Shown here piece by piece: positions 1 through 6,773 of a stretch of DNA of 11,108 nucleotides (position 1 is its first letter; each line of letters starts with the position of its first letter). The translations under genes and the position numbers were made by a program. The notes under the pieces are model-generated. The model saw nothing but the letters and a program-made list of their open reading frames with translations. It searched no databases and was not told where the DNA came from. Location: the NCBI GenBank assembly GCA_030430725.1, contig JAUIKP010000060.1, positions 1 to 11,108 of the forward strand, read 5' to 3'. This DNA comes from Nitrospiria bacterium (lineage in GTDB: Bacteria > Nitrospirota > Nitrospiria > Nitrospirales > UBA8639).

Positions 1-54
1 CCTTCTCCCAGGAAAAAGAATAATAAAATCAACGTGTAACTGAATAAAAAGGAA

Positions 55-70
55 AGCAATCCATATGCCG
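55..70 (-). promoter_or_regulatory. candidate sigma-54 (-24/-12) promoter firing leftward
   Basis: On the minus strand the sequence reads CGGCAT, five bases, then TTGCT. The sigma-54 consensus is TGGCAC-N5-TTGCA/T. The GG and GC doublets are exactly ten bases apart, GGCA of the -24 box is kept, and the -12 box matches fully. A T-rich run follows. The element would drive a gene to the left of the window. It lies about 185 bases beyond the end of a sigma-54 activator gene, which makes it more credible, but short matches of this kind also occur by chance. Confidence 0.4.
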
Positions 71-109
71 TAATAAACCCCGCATAAGCACTTGATAAAT
101 ATAGAATTT

Positions 110-139
110 ATATAAATCACCCTCCCATTAACGTTTCAA
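110..139 (-). promoter_or_regulatory. alternative sigma-70-type promoter, weak
   Basis: On the minus strand TTGAAA (134-139) is followed after 18 bases by TTATAT (110-115). This resembles a -35/-10 pair for leftward transcription. The region is so AT-rich that such matches are expected, so this is a weak call and competes with the sigma-54 element at 55-70. The -35 hexamer lies inside the palindrome at 133-147, so a protein bound to the palindrome would block it. Confidence 0.2.
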
Positions 140-147
140 AATGAAAC
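133..147. repeat. perfect hyphenated palindrome, possible activator site
   Basis: GTTTCA-AAA-TGAAAC is a 6+6 inverted repeat with a three-base centre. Its core CAAAATGAAAC (137-147) recurs at 240-250. It lies about 65-80 bases upstream, in the leftward sense, of the sigma-54-type element at 55-70. That distance is usual for enhancer sites bound by Fis-type HTH activators. Binding by the adjacent activator is inferred only from position and symmetry. Confidence 0.4.
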
Positions 148-239
148 TACGAAAAATAAATCACCGGAATTAAAAATTCATAAATAATTGAAAATATATC
201 ATTTTATTACAAATAGTACAATTAGGTAACAATAAAGAC

Positions 240-250
240 CAAAATGAAAC
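240..250. repeat. second copy of the 11-base core CAAAATGAAAC
   Basis: This copy is identical to bases 137-147 and in the same orientation, 103 bases away. Its left arm does not match, so it is a half-site rather than a full palindrome. It ends about five bases before the stop codon of the activator gene and about 170-185 bases upstream of the candidate sigma-54 element, still within normal enhancer range. Confidence 0.35.
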
Positions 251-254
251 ATTT

Positions 255-1634
255 TTAAGTCGTCTGGGTTATTCCAAATTGTTTGACCTTCCGCCACAAG
301 GTCGATCGACCAATCCCTAACTGTTGAGAAGCTTCCTTGAGCCGCCAACCCGATTTTTCCAACGCCCGGCAGATGGCTTGTCGCTCCAGGGCTTCCAGTG
401 ATTCAGAATCGGTCCATTCCCGATGCTCCCAACAATACCGGTGGAGGTCGGCTGGAAGATGCTCAAATTGAATCGTCTCCTCTTCACAGCACACAAAGGC
501 ATGCTCAATCATATTCTGAAGTTCCCGGATATTCCCGGGAAACGGGTACCGGCTAAGAGCCGTTAAACATTGCGGAGACAAGCTGACAATATGTTTGCTC
601 ATTTCCCGGTTGAATTTTTCGAGAAAGTGATTCACGAGCAGAGGAATATCTCCCGTTCGTTCGCGTAACGGGGGCAGCACCACCGGAATCACTCGTAAAC
701 GAAAATATAAATCTTCTCGAAACCGTCCTTGCTGAACAGCGTCTTCCAGATTCCGATTCGTGGCCGCAACCACTCTCACATCCACCGTGACCGTGTCATT
801 GGATCCAACCCGCTCAAACTGTCCCCGCTCAAGAACTCCCAATAATTTTATTTGGGTGGCGACACTCATCTCTCCGATCTCATCAAGAAAAATCGTCCCG
901 CCATTAGCAATTTCAAACCGGCCCGGTTTATCAAAATACGCATTGGTAAACGCCCCTTTGACATGACCGAATATTTCACTCTCCAGAATTCCCTCAGACA
1001 GGCTTGAGCAATTCACCACGACGAATGGGGCATGCTTTCTCGGGCTGTGCGCATGTAACGCACAGGCAATTAATTCCTTGCCCGTTCCGCTTTCTCCGGT
1101 GATGAGGACGGAAGATTTTGACGCGGCAATGATCGGTAGTTTCGCCATAATGTCCTGCATGCGAGGACATCGGGCAACGATATTATCCAATTTGGTCTGT
1201 TCTCCCAGTCGATGCCTGAGTTCGGACACCTCTTCCACCTTGGCACTTAACTCACGAACCAGCGAAATATCTCTGATGACTTCTATTAACCCGATCAAAT
1301 TTCCATCTTTATCCAATAAAAAATCGGTATTGATGCTCACCGGAATATGTACGCCATCACGTCGACGAACCATTGCTTCAAAATTGGAGACCCGCTCTCC
1401 CTGAAGAGCCCGCTCCAGGACACATTCCTTCGTCGAGCAGATATTGCTTTGAATCAGCACATCACACGCTAAGAGAGTCCCCGCCGCATCGACGTTGTAC
1501 CCCAGCATTTTTTGCATGGCCCGATTCAAAAAGGTCACACGTTTCTGCAGGTCAATCGTAATCACTCCGTCACTAATGCAATCCAGAATGATTTCTGCAC
1601 CATTCGAACGAGACGATGATCCCTTTTCAGCCAT
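255..1634 (-). CDS. sigma-54-dependent activator: PAS, AAA+, Fis HTH
   Basis: This cytoplasmic enhancer-binding protein uses ATP to open sigma-54 RNA polymerase promoters. Numbering is from the ATG at 1634 (459 residues). A PAS sensor spans about 13-123, with a short helical linker to about 150. The AAA+ domain has Walker A GESGTGKE (180-187), the sigma-54 contact loop GAFTNA (227-232, normally GAFTGA), Walker B with D251 and E252, and arginine-finger-type residues near FREDLYFRL (305-313). A Fis-type helix-turn-helix spans about 424-455. There is no phosphoacceptor receiver domain, so the PAS domain is the likely input; C57, C66 and C71 form a cluster there, which suggests redox or metal sensing but does not prove it. 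An in-frame TTG at 1655 would add seven residues, but it overlaps the GAGGAG that probably serves as ribosome site, so ATG is preferred despite a spacing of about 13 bases. The target may be the sigma-54-type element at 55-70. Confidence 0.93.
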   Translation of the reverse strand: MAEKGSSSRSNGAEIILDCISDGVITIDLQKRVTFLNRAMQKMLGYNVDAAGTLLACDVLIQSNICSTKECVLERALQGERVSNFEAMVRRRDGVHIPVSINTDFLLDKDGNLIGLIEVIRDISLVRELSAKVEEVSELRHRLGEQTKLDNIVARCPRMQDIMAKLPIIAASKSSVLITGESGTGKELIACALHAHSPRKHAPFVVVNCSSLSEGILESEIFGHVKGAFTNAYFDKPGRFEIANGGTIFLDEIGEMSVATQIKLLGVLERGQFERVGSNDTVTVDVRVVAATNRNLEDAVQQGRFREDLYFRLRVIPVVLPPLRERTGDIPLLVNHFLEKFNREMSKHIVSLSPQCLTALSRYPFPGNIRELQNMIEHAFVCCEEETIQFEHLPADLHRYCWEHREWTDSESLEALERQAICRALEKSGWRLKEASQQLGIGRSTLWRKVKQFGITQTT

Positions 1635-1862
1635 GACGTCTATGTCTCTCCTCAAAATACCGACTTCCGATTACAGCCAACACGCCTTTTCTTTCATCCG
1701 CATTTATGGTAGGTAGATGTTGTGATCTCTTCCGAACAATGTGATCGGACCCGTTTCCCGTTAGTGTAAGGCAACCCTATTCTGCTCCACAAACCCTTGC
1801 CGATAACCATTTTGCCACTGCCCAAGAAGAACGGGGTTCTCCCAACCGGCTCGCCCCTGGTG

Positions 1863-1890
1863 AGGCATGCGGTACGCATTCTTGCCTTTT
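1863..1890 (+). terminator. bulged hairpin followed by four T, possible terminator or attenuator
   Basis: AGGCATGCG (1863-1871) can pair with CGCA (1875-1878) and, past a four-base bulge, with TGCCT (1883-1887), closing on a GTA loop. Ts at 87-90 follow. The shape recalls an intrinsic terminator 83 bases before the lgt start, but the bulge and short T run make it weak. It could equally be part of a repeat element. Confidence 0.25.
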
Positions 1891-1903
1891 GGCTACCCGA
1901 TAG

Positions 1904-1946
1904 GAGGTTGCCTTTAGCTGGAGGGCAAACGTCTTTCGGGCACCTC
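1904..1946 (+). other. two alternative hairpins before lgt
   Basis: GAGG-T-TGCC (1904-1912) can pair with GGCACCTC (1939-1946), giving eight pairs with one bulged T. Alternatively TTGCC (1908-1912) can pair with GGCAA (1924-1928). The two structures exclude each other because they share 1909-1912. An AGGAGG at 1902-1907 lies at the left edge but has no well-spaced start codon after it. Function is unknown; this is a structural observation. Confidence 0.25.
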
Positions 1947-1972
1947 TGTGGTGAGTTAGGGCACGTTGCCGG

Positions 1973-2791
1973 ATGATGGCCCTCGACCCTGCCTCTCTTT
2001 TGGCGGACCTTGCCCGGCTCCCCTACCCGGACATTGATCCGGTCTTTTTTCGTATCGGGCCCCTGGCACTTCGATGGTATGGCCTCATGTATCTCCTGGG
2101 ATTGGCAGGAGCCTATTGGCTTATCAAGTCCAGAGCCGCCACACGGAACGTCTCTCTCCCACCACAACAATTATCCGATCTTATTGTCTATGCCGCCTTT
2201 GGCGTCTTTCTCGGTGGGCGTTTGGGATATGTATTGTTTTATAACCTTCCTTTTTATCTGGACCATCCCCTCAAAATTTTTGCCGTGTGGGAAGGAGGAA
2301 TGTCCTTTCATGGCGGGCTGATCGGAACATGTATCGCAATCTGGGTCTTTTGCAAAACCCGTGGGTTTCCTGTTTGGCCCATCGCCGACTTGGCAGCAGG
2401 AGCGGCTCCCATCGGATTAGGGTTTGGACGGATGGGAAATTTTATCAACGGAGAATTATTCGGGCGGTCCACCGACGTCGAATGGTGCATGGTGTTCCCC
2501 CATGGCGGCCCGGAGTGCCGGCATCCCTCGCAACTCTATGAGGCAGGACTGGAAGGCCTGGCCCTCTTTGTTCTGTTATGGGTCATCAACCGCCGGCCAA
2601 CCCCACCGGGGACCATGTTTTGGACCTTCATCTGCGGTTATGGCGTCGCTCGATTTTTTGTGGAATTTTTCCGTGAACCGGATAGTCATTTGGGATTCAT
2701 CTTCCAGTGGATCACGATGGGTCAGTTACTTTGTATCCCGATGGTTGCGGTCGGGGTATTCATGATTGTTCGTGGCTACAAACAGGCCTAA
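1973..2791 (+). CDS. lgt: prolipoprotein diacylglyceryl transferase
   Basis: Lgt is an inner-membrane enzyme that moves a diacylglyceryl group from phosphatidylglycerol to the lipobox cysteine of preprolipoproteins, the first step of lipoprotein maturation. The 272-residue product has several hydrophobic segments and the family signature GRMGNFINGE (152-161). H113 in FHGG, R153, N156, E161, R227 and E231 correspond by motif to the functional residues of E. coli Lgt (H103, R143, N146, E151, R239, E243), so it looks active. The usual family start, IDPV..IGPL..RWYGLMY, begins near residue 21, so the first 20 residues are somewhat long. The start is uncertain: ATG at 1973 or the next ATG at 1976, neither with a strong ribosome site; an in-frame stop at 1952 rules out a start further upstream. 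The gene stands alone on the plus strand and converges with a lipoprotein gene 53 bases away. Confidence 0.96.
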   Translation: MMALDPASLLADLARLPYPDIDPVFFRIGPLALRWYGLMYLLGLAGAYWLIKSRAATRNVSLPPQQLSDLIVYAAFGVFLGGRLGYVLFYNLPFYLDHPLKIFAVWEGGMSFHGGLIGTCIAIWVFCKTRGFPVWPIADLAAGAAPIGLGFGRMGNFINGELFGRSTDVEWCMVFPHGGPECRHPSQLYEAGLEGLALFVLLWVINRRPTPPGTMFWTFICGYGVARFFVEFFREPDSHLGFIFQWITMGQLLCIPMVAVGVFMIVRGYKQA

Positions 2792-2844
2792 GTCTCCCCC
2801 TTCACGCCTTCTTTTCAAATTCCGAGAACACTCCAATACGCAAA

Positions 2845-3306
2845 CTAAAAACCCCTACCGCCGCCTGGAGTCGCCCCCCCACCGAATCCTGGCATAACCG
2901 GGGTCGAAGTGGCTTCCGCAGGGGCATCAGGAACATTCCCATACCGTCGAAGGGGTGGAGAATTCCAAATCACCTTATTGCCGGGAGCAAGGTTGGCGGC
3001 CTCAATGAAATGTTTTTTTGCTCCGGCTTGATCACCCATTTTGTCCATACACAGTGCGAGATTATAGTGGGCTTCGGCCAGATCGGCTTGCTGTTCTACA
3101 GCAGACTGAAATTGTTGTCGTGCCGCTTCCCACCGACCTTCGTCAAAGAGACGCTTGCCTTCGGTCATAACCTGCAACACTTGGGTATCCACATTTGGAG
3201 GAGGGGCCAAGGCGGTTAACGGCGCCGGTTTGTCAGAGGTGCACCCTCCCGTCGCCATCATGATGCAATAGACCCCAACGCATATCTTCATCCTCCAATT
3301 CCTCAT
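2845..3306 (-). CDS. small TPR-repeat lipoprotein
   Basis: The 153-residue protein begins with a basic, hydrophobic signal sequence that ends in ATGGC, with C22 as the probable lipidated cysteine. The lipobox is not ideal, with T at -3 rather than L or V. A Pro/Ala-rich linker (about 28-40) leads to two tetratricopeptide repeats at about 45-78 and 79-109; the second ends in the typical A-x-x-L-x-P-x-N form. The C-terminal 25 residues are rich in Gly and Pro and look disordered. TPR lipoproteins usually act as protein-docking factors in the envelope; no specific role can be named here. AAGGAGG (3312-3318) lies five bases before the ATG and supports this start. The gene begins 17 bases after the addA stop, so it is probably transcribed with addBA although the functions differ. 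No clear terminator is seen in the 53 bases separating it from lgt. Confidence 0.85.
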   Translation of the reverse strand: MRNWRMKICVGVYCIMMATGGCTSDKPAPLTALAPPPNVDTQVLQVMTEGKRLFDEGRWEAARQQFQSAVEQQADLAEAHYNLALCMDKMGDQAGAKKHFIEAANLAPGNKVIWNSPPLRRYGNVPDAPAEATSTPVMPGFGGGATPGGGRGF

Positions 3307-3323
3307 CGCTCCCTCCTTCTCAG

Positions 3324-6300
3324 CTATGGTTCGTGTTGAAACATATTTCCATCGGTTCCTAGAGACACCGTGACGACTTCACCAGGACGAACAAAAAAGA
3401 GTTTACACCCTTTGACCGCAGGACCCAAGCATTGGCGCGCAGCCCAGGCGTAGGCATGCGCTTGTTCCCGGTAAGTCTCCGCTCGCTGCCACACGGCACG
3501 AGAGGATACGTGATCTGTTTTATAATCGCCAACCCACACATCGCCATCGATTTCATAAACCACATCCATCACCCCCTCCATCACACAGGTCCGCGGCAAG
3601 GATTGCTCATAATGCCTGACAGGCCATGGCACCGCAAACGGAACCTCCCGACCGAGGATCGTTGCCCTCTGCAATTCCCGATACGCCGGTGAAAGGAGGA
3701 AGTGATCAAAGAGTGTTTCAAGTTCTCCGACCACCCCACTCTTGTCCAACTCTGACTGGCCTGATAACTGACGTTCGCAAAAATCGACAAGCGCACTTTG
3801 TACCCATCCAGGCTCCCTTTGAAAATCCCACCGTTGAAGCAATCGATGCATCACAATCCCAAGACGCTGACCGGTCTCACGTGAAGCTTGTCCCCTCTCT
3901 CCCCGGTCCTGGACCCATTTTGCCTGATGCAGCATAGAGGGATTGACGTAGGCCTTCGCTTGCTTGGCCTGGTGCCATCTCACTTCACGGGTATCCCATT
4001 GTGGCGTCGAAATCACCGCCCCATTATCACCATCCATATCGGCATGTGGCTGTGGAGCCTTCCAGGATTTCAACACTGCGGGCGTGACAACGGTGTGAGG
4101 AATGGAAACCCCTCCCACTCGCACAGTACTCAGCTCTGAATTGCCAAACTCTCCTTCAGCAATCCCCTGAATAAGACTCAACGGGCTCTCTCCGCCCACT
4201 TTCGGGAGCATGCCCCCTGATAAGATTAATCGCTCTCGGGCTCTGGTCATTCCGACATAGAGCAGGCGTCGCTGTTCGGCGGCTTCTCGGATCCGTTGTT
4301 TTTCCCACAGAGGCACCTGGCCTGCATTCCACACAGGAGGCAACGTGCACCCGTACAAGCCGCTAATCCAGTCAAAGGTAATATGTGTCCCACGATCCAG
4401 CCCTGTCGCCTTCTGATGCAACCCGGGTAACATCACCACGGGGAATTCGAGGCCTTTGGCCTTATGAATCGTAAGAACCCGGACCGCATCTAATGAAGTC
4501 TCTTCGGCCAAAGGGGCTTCCGGCTCTGCGGGATGGGTCATGAGGAAATTGACCAATCGCTCCACCCAGGCAGAAAACGAGAGAGAAGGAATGGCCGCCT
4601 GCTCACTCATAAGGTCGCGAAGCTTCCAGACATTCACCACCGCCTGCTCACCATGGCTCGTGGCCGCAGCCAACTCTACGAGAGGAAGTTGCTGAAACAG
4701 GTGATCAAGCAATTCAGGAATAGGCCGTCGATGTGCCTGATCATGCAGCCAGGCCAGCCGTTGGAAAAGACCCTGAATGATTGACTGGTGAGAACTCCCC
4801 CATGCCTCAAGTCTTTGAGCCTGACGAATATCCAACGGTCCAAGTTTCATGACATCCATAATTTCCTGATCCGTCAGGCCCCCTAAGGAAGAACGGAGAA
4901 TGCCCACGAGGGCCAGAGCATCGGTGGGGTCATCCAGAACGCGAAGCACATTCACCACATCAATCACTTCCTGGCGCCGGTAAAAATGCCGCTCACCATC
5001 GACCATGCAAGGAATGTTGTGGCGCTTCAACGCTTCAAGATACATCTGCGCATTGGTAAATTTTCTTAACAACACCGCGATATGTCCGGGACGCAAGGAG
5101 GTTCTCCCTTCTTTCTCCACGATCCACTGGCATCCCGACTGCAATTGTTCTTCAATCCACCCCGCCAACCATTCGGCTTCCACCCGTGTGGCCCGTTCAG
5201 CATCCCATTCGTCTTCCCCCTGAAAGTTCGCCATGACACAGATCTCCATTCCTGTCGAACCTGAACCCGCCTCTCTCATCCGTCCAACTGCCAGGGGGAC
5301 ATTGGGGGGTTGCACATTAGCTTGAGGAATGAATAACCGGTCAAACACGGCATTGACGGCTTCAAGAATAGCCCCATCACTACGAAAATTGGTCAGAAGA
5401 GTACACACGATCCCACCATCATGCGTCACTTTTTCAACCACCTGATCGAACGCCTCGATATCCGCTCGCCGAAAGGCATAGATCGATTGCTTGGGATCAC
5501 CCACAATAAACAGCTTCCCCGGCACAAGCTGGATATCCCGCCAAAACCTCCCGTACTCATGTGGGCACTCACTTAGATAAAGCAAGATTTCATATTGAAC
5601 CGGATCCGTATCCTGAAACTCATCAACCATAATGGCTGCATAGGTCCTCTTCAATTGCTCTCGGACCATGGGATGATCCCGTAGAAGATCTCTGACCCGG
5701 ATCAAAAGCCCATCAAATCGTATCCGTCCCTTCGCCGAAAATTCCCGTCGAACTTGTGCCGCAAACGCCCCAACCACATGGAAGACCTTACACAACAGGG
5801 CTTCATTGACCTGCAACAGCTGTTGCGCAGCTTGAATCGCCCGCCTGGCATCGTGAAAATCCGACACATCCCATTCTCCCGGAGCCTTGCCAATGGTGGA
5901 ATCAAGCAGAGCTTTCTCGTTATCAGACACATGAAAGTCCATTGGTAGGTTCCCATGGCCCACCCAATCAAAGATGCGTTCAGCAAGGGATAGAAGCTTC
6001 TCAATTTTTCGAGGTTTGGCTCGATCGTATTGCGTCAGCAATGATCGGACCTGATGCTGTTTATTCTGTAGCCACGTTCGAAAGGCCGGAGAGGACCCTT
6101 TGGCACACACTTGCTCCTCTAATTCAGGAATAGAAACCTGATCTTGACAGAGCGAAAATGCAAAGGATCGAATCTCCTGCAACCCTACGTGATTGAGCAC
6201 GTCCTGCCACTGGGCATGCGCGGAACCTTGTGCACCTAATTCCTGTTCCAACCAGGCCTCCCACGCATTTTGAAAGGTCTCAAGAAATTCAGTACCTTCA

Positions 6301-6773
6301 TCCTCATGGAAATGAGGGTCGACTTTGGCTTCCAGGGGATACAGACGAAGGACATGAGCCGCAAAACTATGGAGCGTGGCAATTTGCGATTTCTCCAGAT
6401 CACGCAAGGCCACCTGAATTTTTCCCCTCACATGCGCTGTGGACACATGATAGCGTTGCTTGAAATCCTCCAGGGCCGTACCACCACCGGCATCCTCACG
6501 TCCGGTCTCCGCCTCACAAGCAGCCAGCAGCCCGTGCAATCGGTCGCGGAGCCGCGCTTTCATCTCATTGGCAGCTTTATTCGTAAAGGTCAGAGCCAAC
6601 ATGTCCGTCAAGCGTAATGGATCTGGTTCCCGCAGAAGCGCATGAATCAGTCGATTCACCAGTAGCGTTGTTTTACCCGTCCCGGCTCCGGCCAGCACCA
6701 CGACATTCCGATCAAACGTGGTTTCCGCCATCAGTCGCGCATCGGCATCGGGAAGACGTTCGAGATTATTCAT
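3324..6773 (-). CDS. addA: AddA, helicase-nuclease subunit of AddAB
   Basis: AddA is the ATP-driven 3'-5' motor of AddAB, which unwinds and trims double-strand-break ends before RecA loading. The 1149-residue protein shows all SF1A motifs in order: Walker A AGAGTGKT (28-35), Ia LALTFTNKAA (59-68), II DEFQDTD (384-390), III GDPKQSIYAFR (425-435), IV TNFRS (461-465), V TIHKAKGLEFP (768-778) and VI LLYVGMTRARERL (837-849). A RecB-family nuclease domain fills about 960-1149: H976, E1043, D1070 and D1083-Y-K1085, then Q1104 in YREQ. All catalytic residues look intact. The Q-motif position carries DADAR rather than a glutamine, which I recall from other AddA-like proteins. The B. subtilis protein is slightly longer, at about 1230 residues. 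The start ATG overlaps the addB stop by eight bases and has only a weak ribosome site, so translational coupling is likely. PcrA/UvrD is excluded by the length and the nuclease domain. Confidence 0.93.
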   Translation of the reverse strand: MNNLERLPDADARLMAETTFDRNVVVLAGAGTGKTTLLVNRLIHALLREPDPLRLTDMLALTFTNKAANEMKARLRDRLHGLLAACEAETGREDAGGGTALEDFKQRYHVSTAHVRGKIQVALRDLEKSQIATLHSFAAHVLRLYPLEAKVDPHFHEDEGTEFLETFQNAWEAWLEQELGAQGSAHAQWQDVLNHVGLQEIRSFAFSLCQDQVSIPELEEQVCAKGSSPAFRTWLQNKQHQVRSLLTQYDRAKPRKIEKLLSLAERIFDWVGHGNLPMDFHVSDNEKALLDSTIGKAPGEWDVSDFHDARRAIQAAQQLLQVNEALLCKVFHVVGAFAAQVRREFSAKGRIRFDGLLIRVRDLLRDHPMVREQLKRTYAAIMVDEFQDTDPVQYEILLYLSECPHEYGRFWRDIQLVPGKLFIVGDPKQSIYAFRRADIEAFDQVVEKVTHDGGIVCTLLTNFRSDGAILEAVNAVFDRLFIPQANVQPPNVPLAVGRMREAGSGSTGMEICVMANFQGEDEWDAERATRVEAEWLAGWIEEQLQSGCQWIVEKEGRTSLRPGHIAVLLRKFTNAQMYLEALKRHNIPCMVDGERHFYRRQEVIDVVNVLRVLDDPTDALALVGILRSSLGGLTDQEIMDVMKLGPLDIRQAQRLEAWGSSHQSIIQGLFQRLAWLHDQAHRRPIPELLDHLFQQLPLVELAAATSHGEQAVVNVWKLRDLMSEQAAIPSLSFSAWVERLVNFLMTHPAEPEAPLAEETSLDAVRVLTIHKAKGLEFPVVMLPGLHQKATGLDRGTHITFDWISGLYGCTLPPVWNAGQVPLWEKQRIREAAEQRRLLYVGMTRARERLILSGGMLPKVGGESPLSLIQGIAEGEFGNSELSTVRVGGVSIPHTVVTPAVLKSWKAPQPHADMDGDNGAVISTPQWDTREVRWHQAKQAKAYVNPSMLHQAKWVQDRGERGQASRETGQRLGIVMHRLLQRWDFQREPGWVQSALVDFCERQLSGQSELDKSGVVGELETLFDHFLLSPAYRELQRATILGREVPFAVPWPVRHYEQSLPRTCVMEGVMDVVYEIDGDVWVGDYKTDHVSSRAVWQRAETYREQAHAYAWAARQCLGPAVKGCKLFFVRPGEVVTVSLGTDGNMFQHEP

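Larger units (their letters stand above)
1..254. other. AT-rich gene-free spacer
   Basis: This stretch has about 27 % GC by hand count, far below the coding regions. No credible open reading frame is present on either strand. It lies just past the 3' end of the sigma-54 activator gene and probably forms the upstream region of a leftward gene outside the window. It holds a sigma-54-type promoter candidate (55-70), a perfect hyphenated palindrome (133-147) and a second copy of the palindrome's 11-base core (240-250). The AAAATG/CATTTT inverted repeat at 241-255 is too AT-rich to be a convincing terminator for the activator gene. Confidence 0.7.
1635..1972. other. divergent spacer between activator gene and lgt, rich in TTGCC words
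   Basis: No gene is visible here. The part from 1770 to 1970 holds five TTGCC words (1797, 1812, 1882, 1908, 1966) and two GGCAA words (1770, 1924), far more than chance predicts in 200 bases. They allow several hairpins, including two mutually exclusive ones sharing 1908-1912. I could not match this to a riboswitch class. A dispersed intergenic repeat or a structured lgt leader are the two main readings. No convincing -35/-10 pair was found for either flanking gene. One frame stays open from 1770 to a TGA at 1974-1976 but lacks an ATG and a usable ribosome site. Confidence 0.5.

Noticed and set aside
1632..1655. TTG at 1655 as start of the activator gene
   Set aside because: It overlaps the GAGGAG that best serves the ATG at 1634, and the seven extra residues belong to no domain. 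It remains possible because the spacing to ATG is long.
1740..1860. Cobalamin-riboswitch-like words (a GCCACTG at 1814-1820 and a CCCGTTAGTGTAA upstream)
   Set aside because: The GGTG-AA-CC stem and the B12 box are missing, the second word deviates in the core, and lgt is not a B12-linked gene.
1902..1976. c-di-GMP-I-like GGGCAAAC segment and a possible leader peptide ending in ATGA at the lgt start
   Set aside because: The GACGCAAAGC-type second helix of the riboswitch is absent. The frame open from 1770 has no ATG, and its TTG at 1908 touches the AGGAGG with no spacing.
1694..2170. 158-residue minus-strand frame antisense to the lgt start
   Set aside because: It runs across the repeat-rich spacer and into lgt, is rich in Cys, Arg, Pro and Gly with no domain pattern, and conflicts with a well-supported gene.
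2785..2844. Bidirectional terminator between lgt and the lipoprotein gene
   Set aside because: Only an AGGC/GCCT four-pair stem with a long loop is visible, which is not enough.
2707..3219. 170-residue plus-strand frame across the lgt end and the lipoprotein gene
   Set aside because: It overlaps lgt in another frame and is antisense to the TPR gene, which has a signal peptide, repeats and ribosome site.
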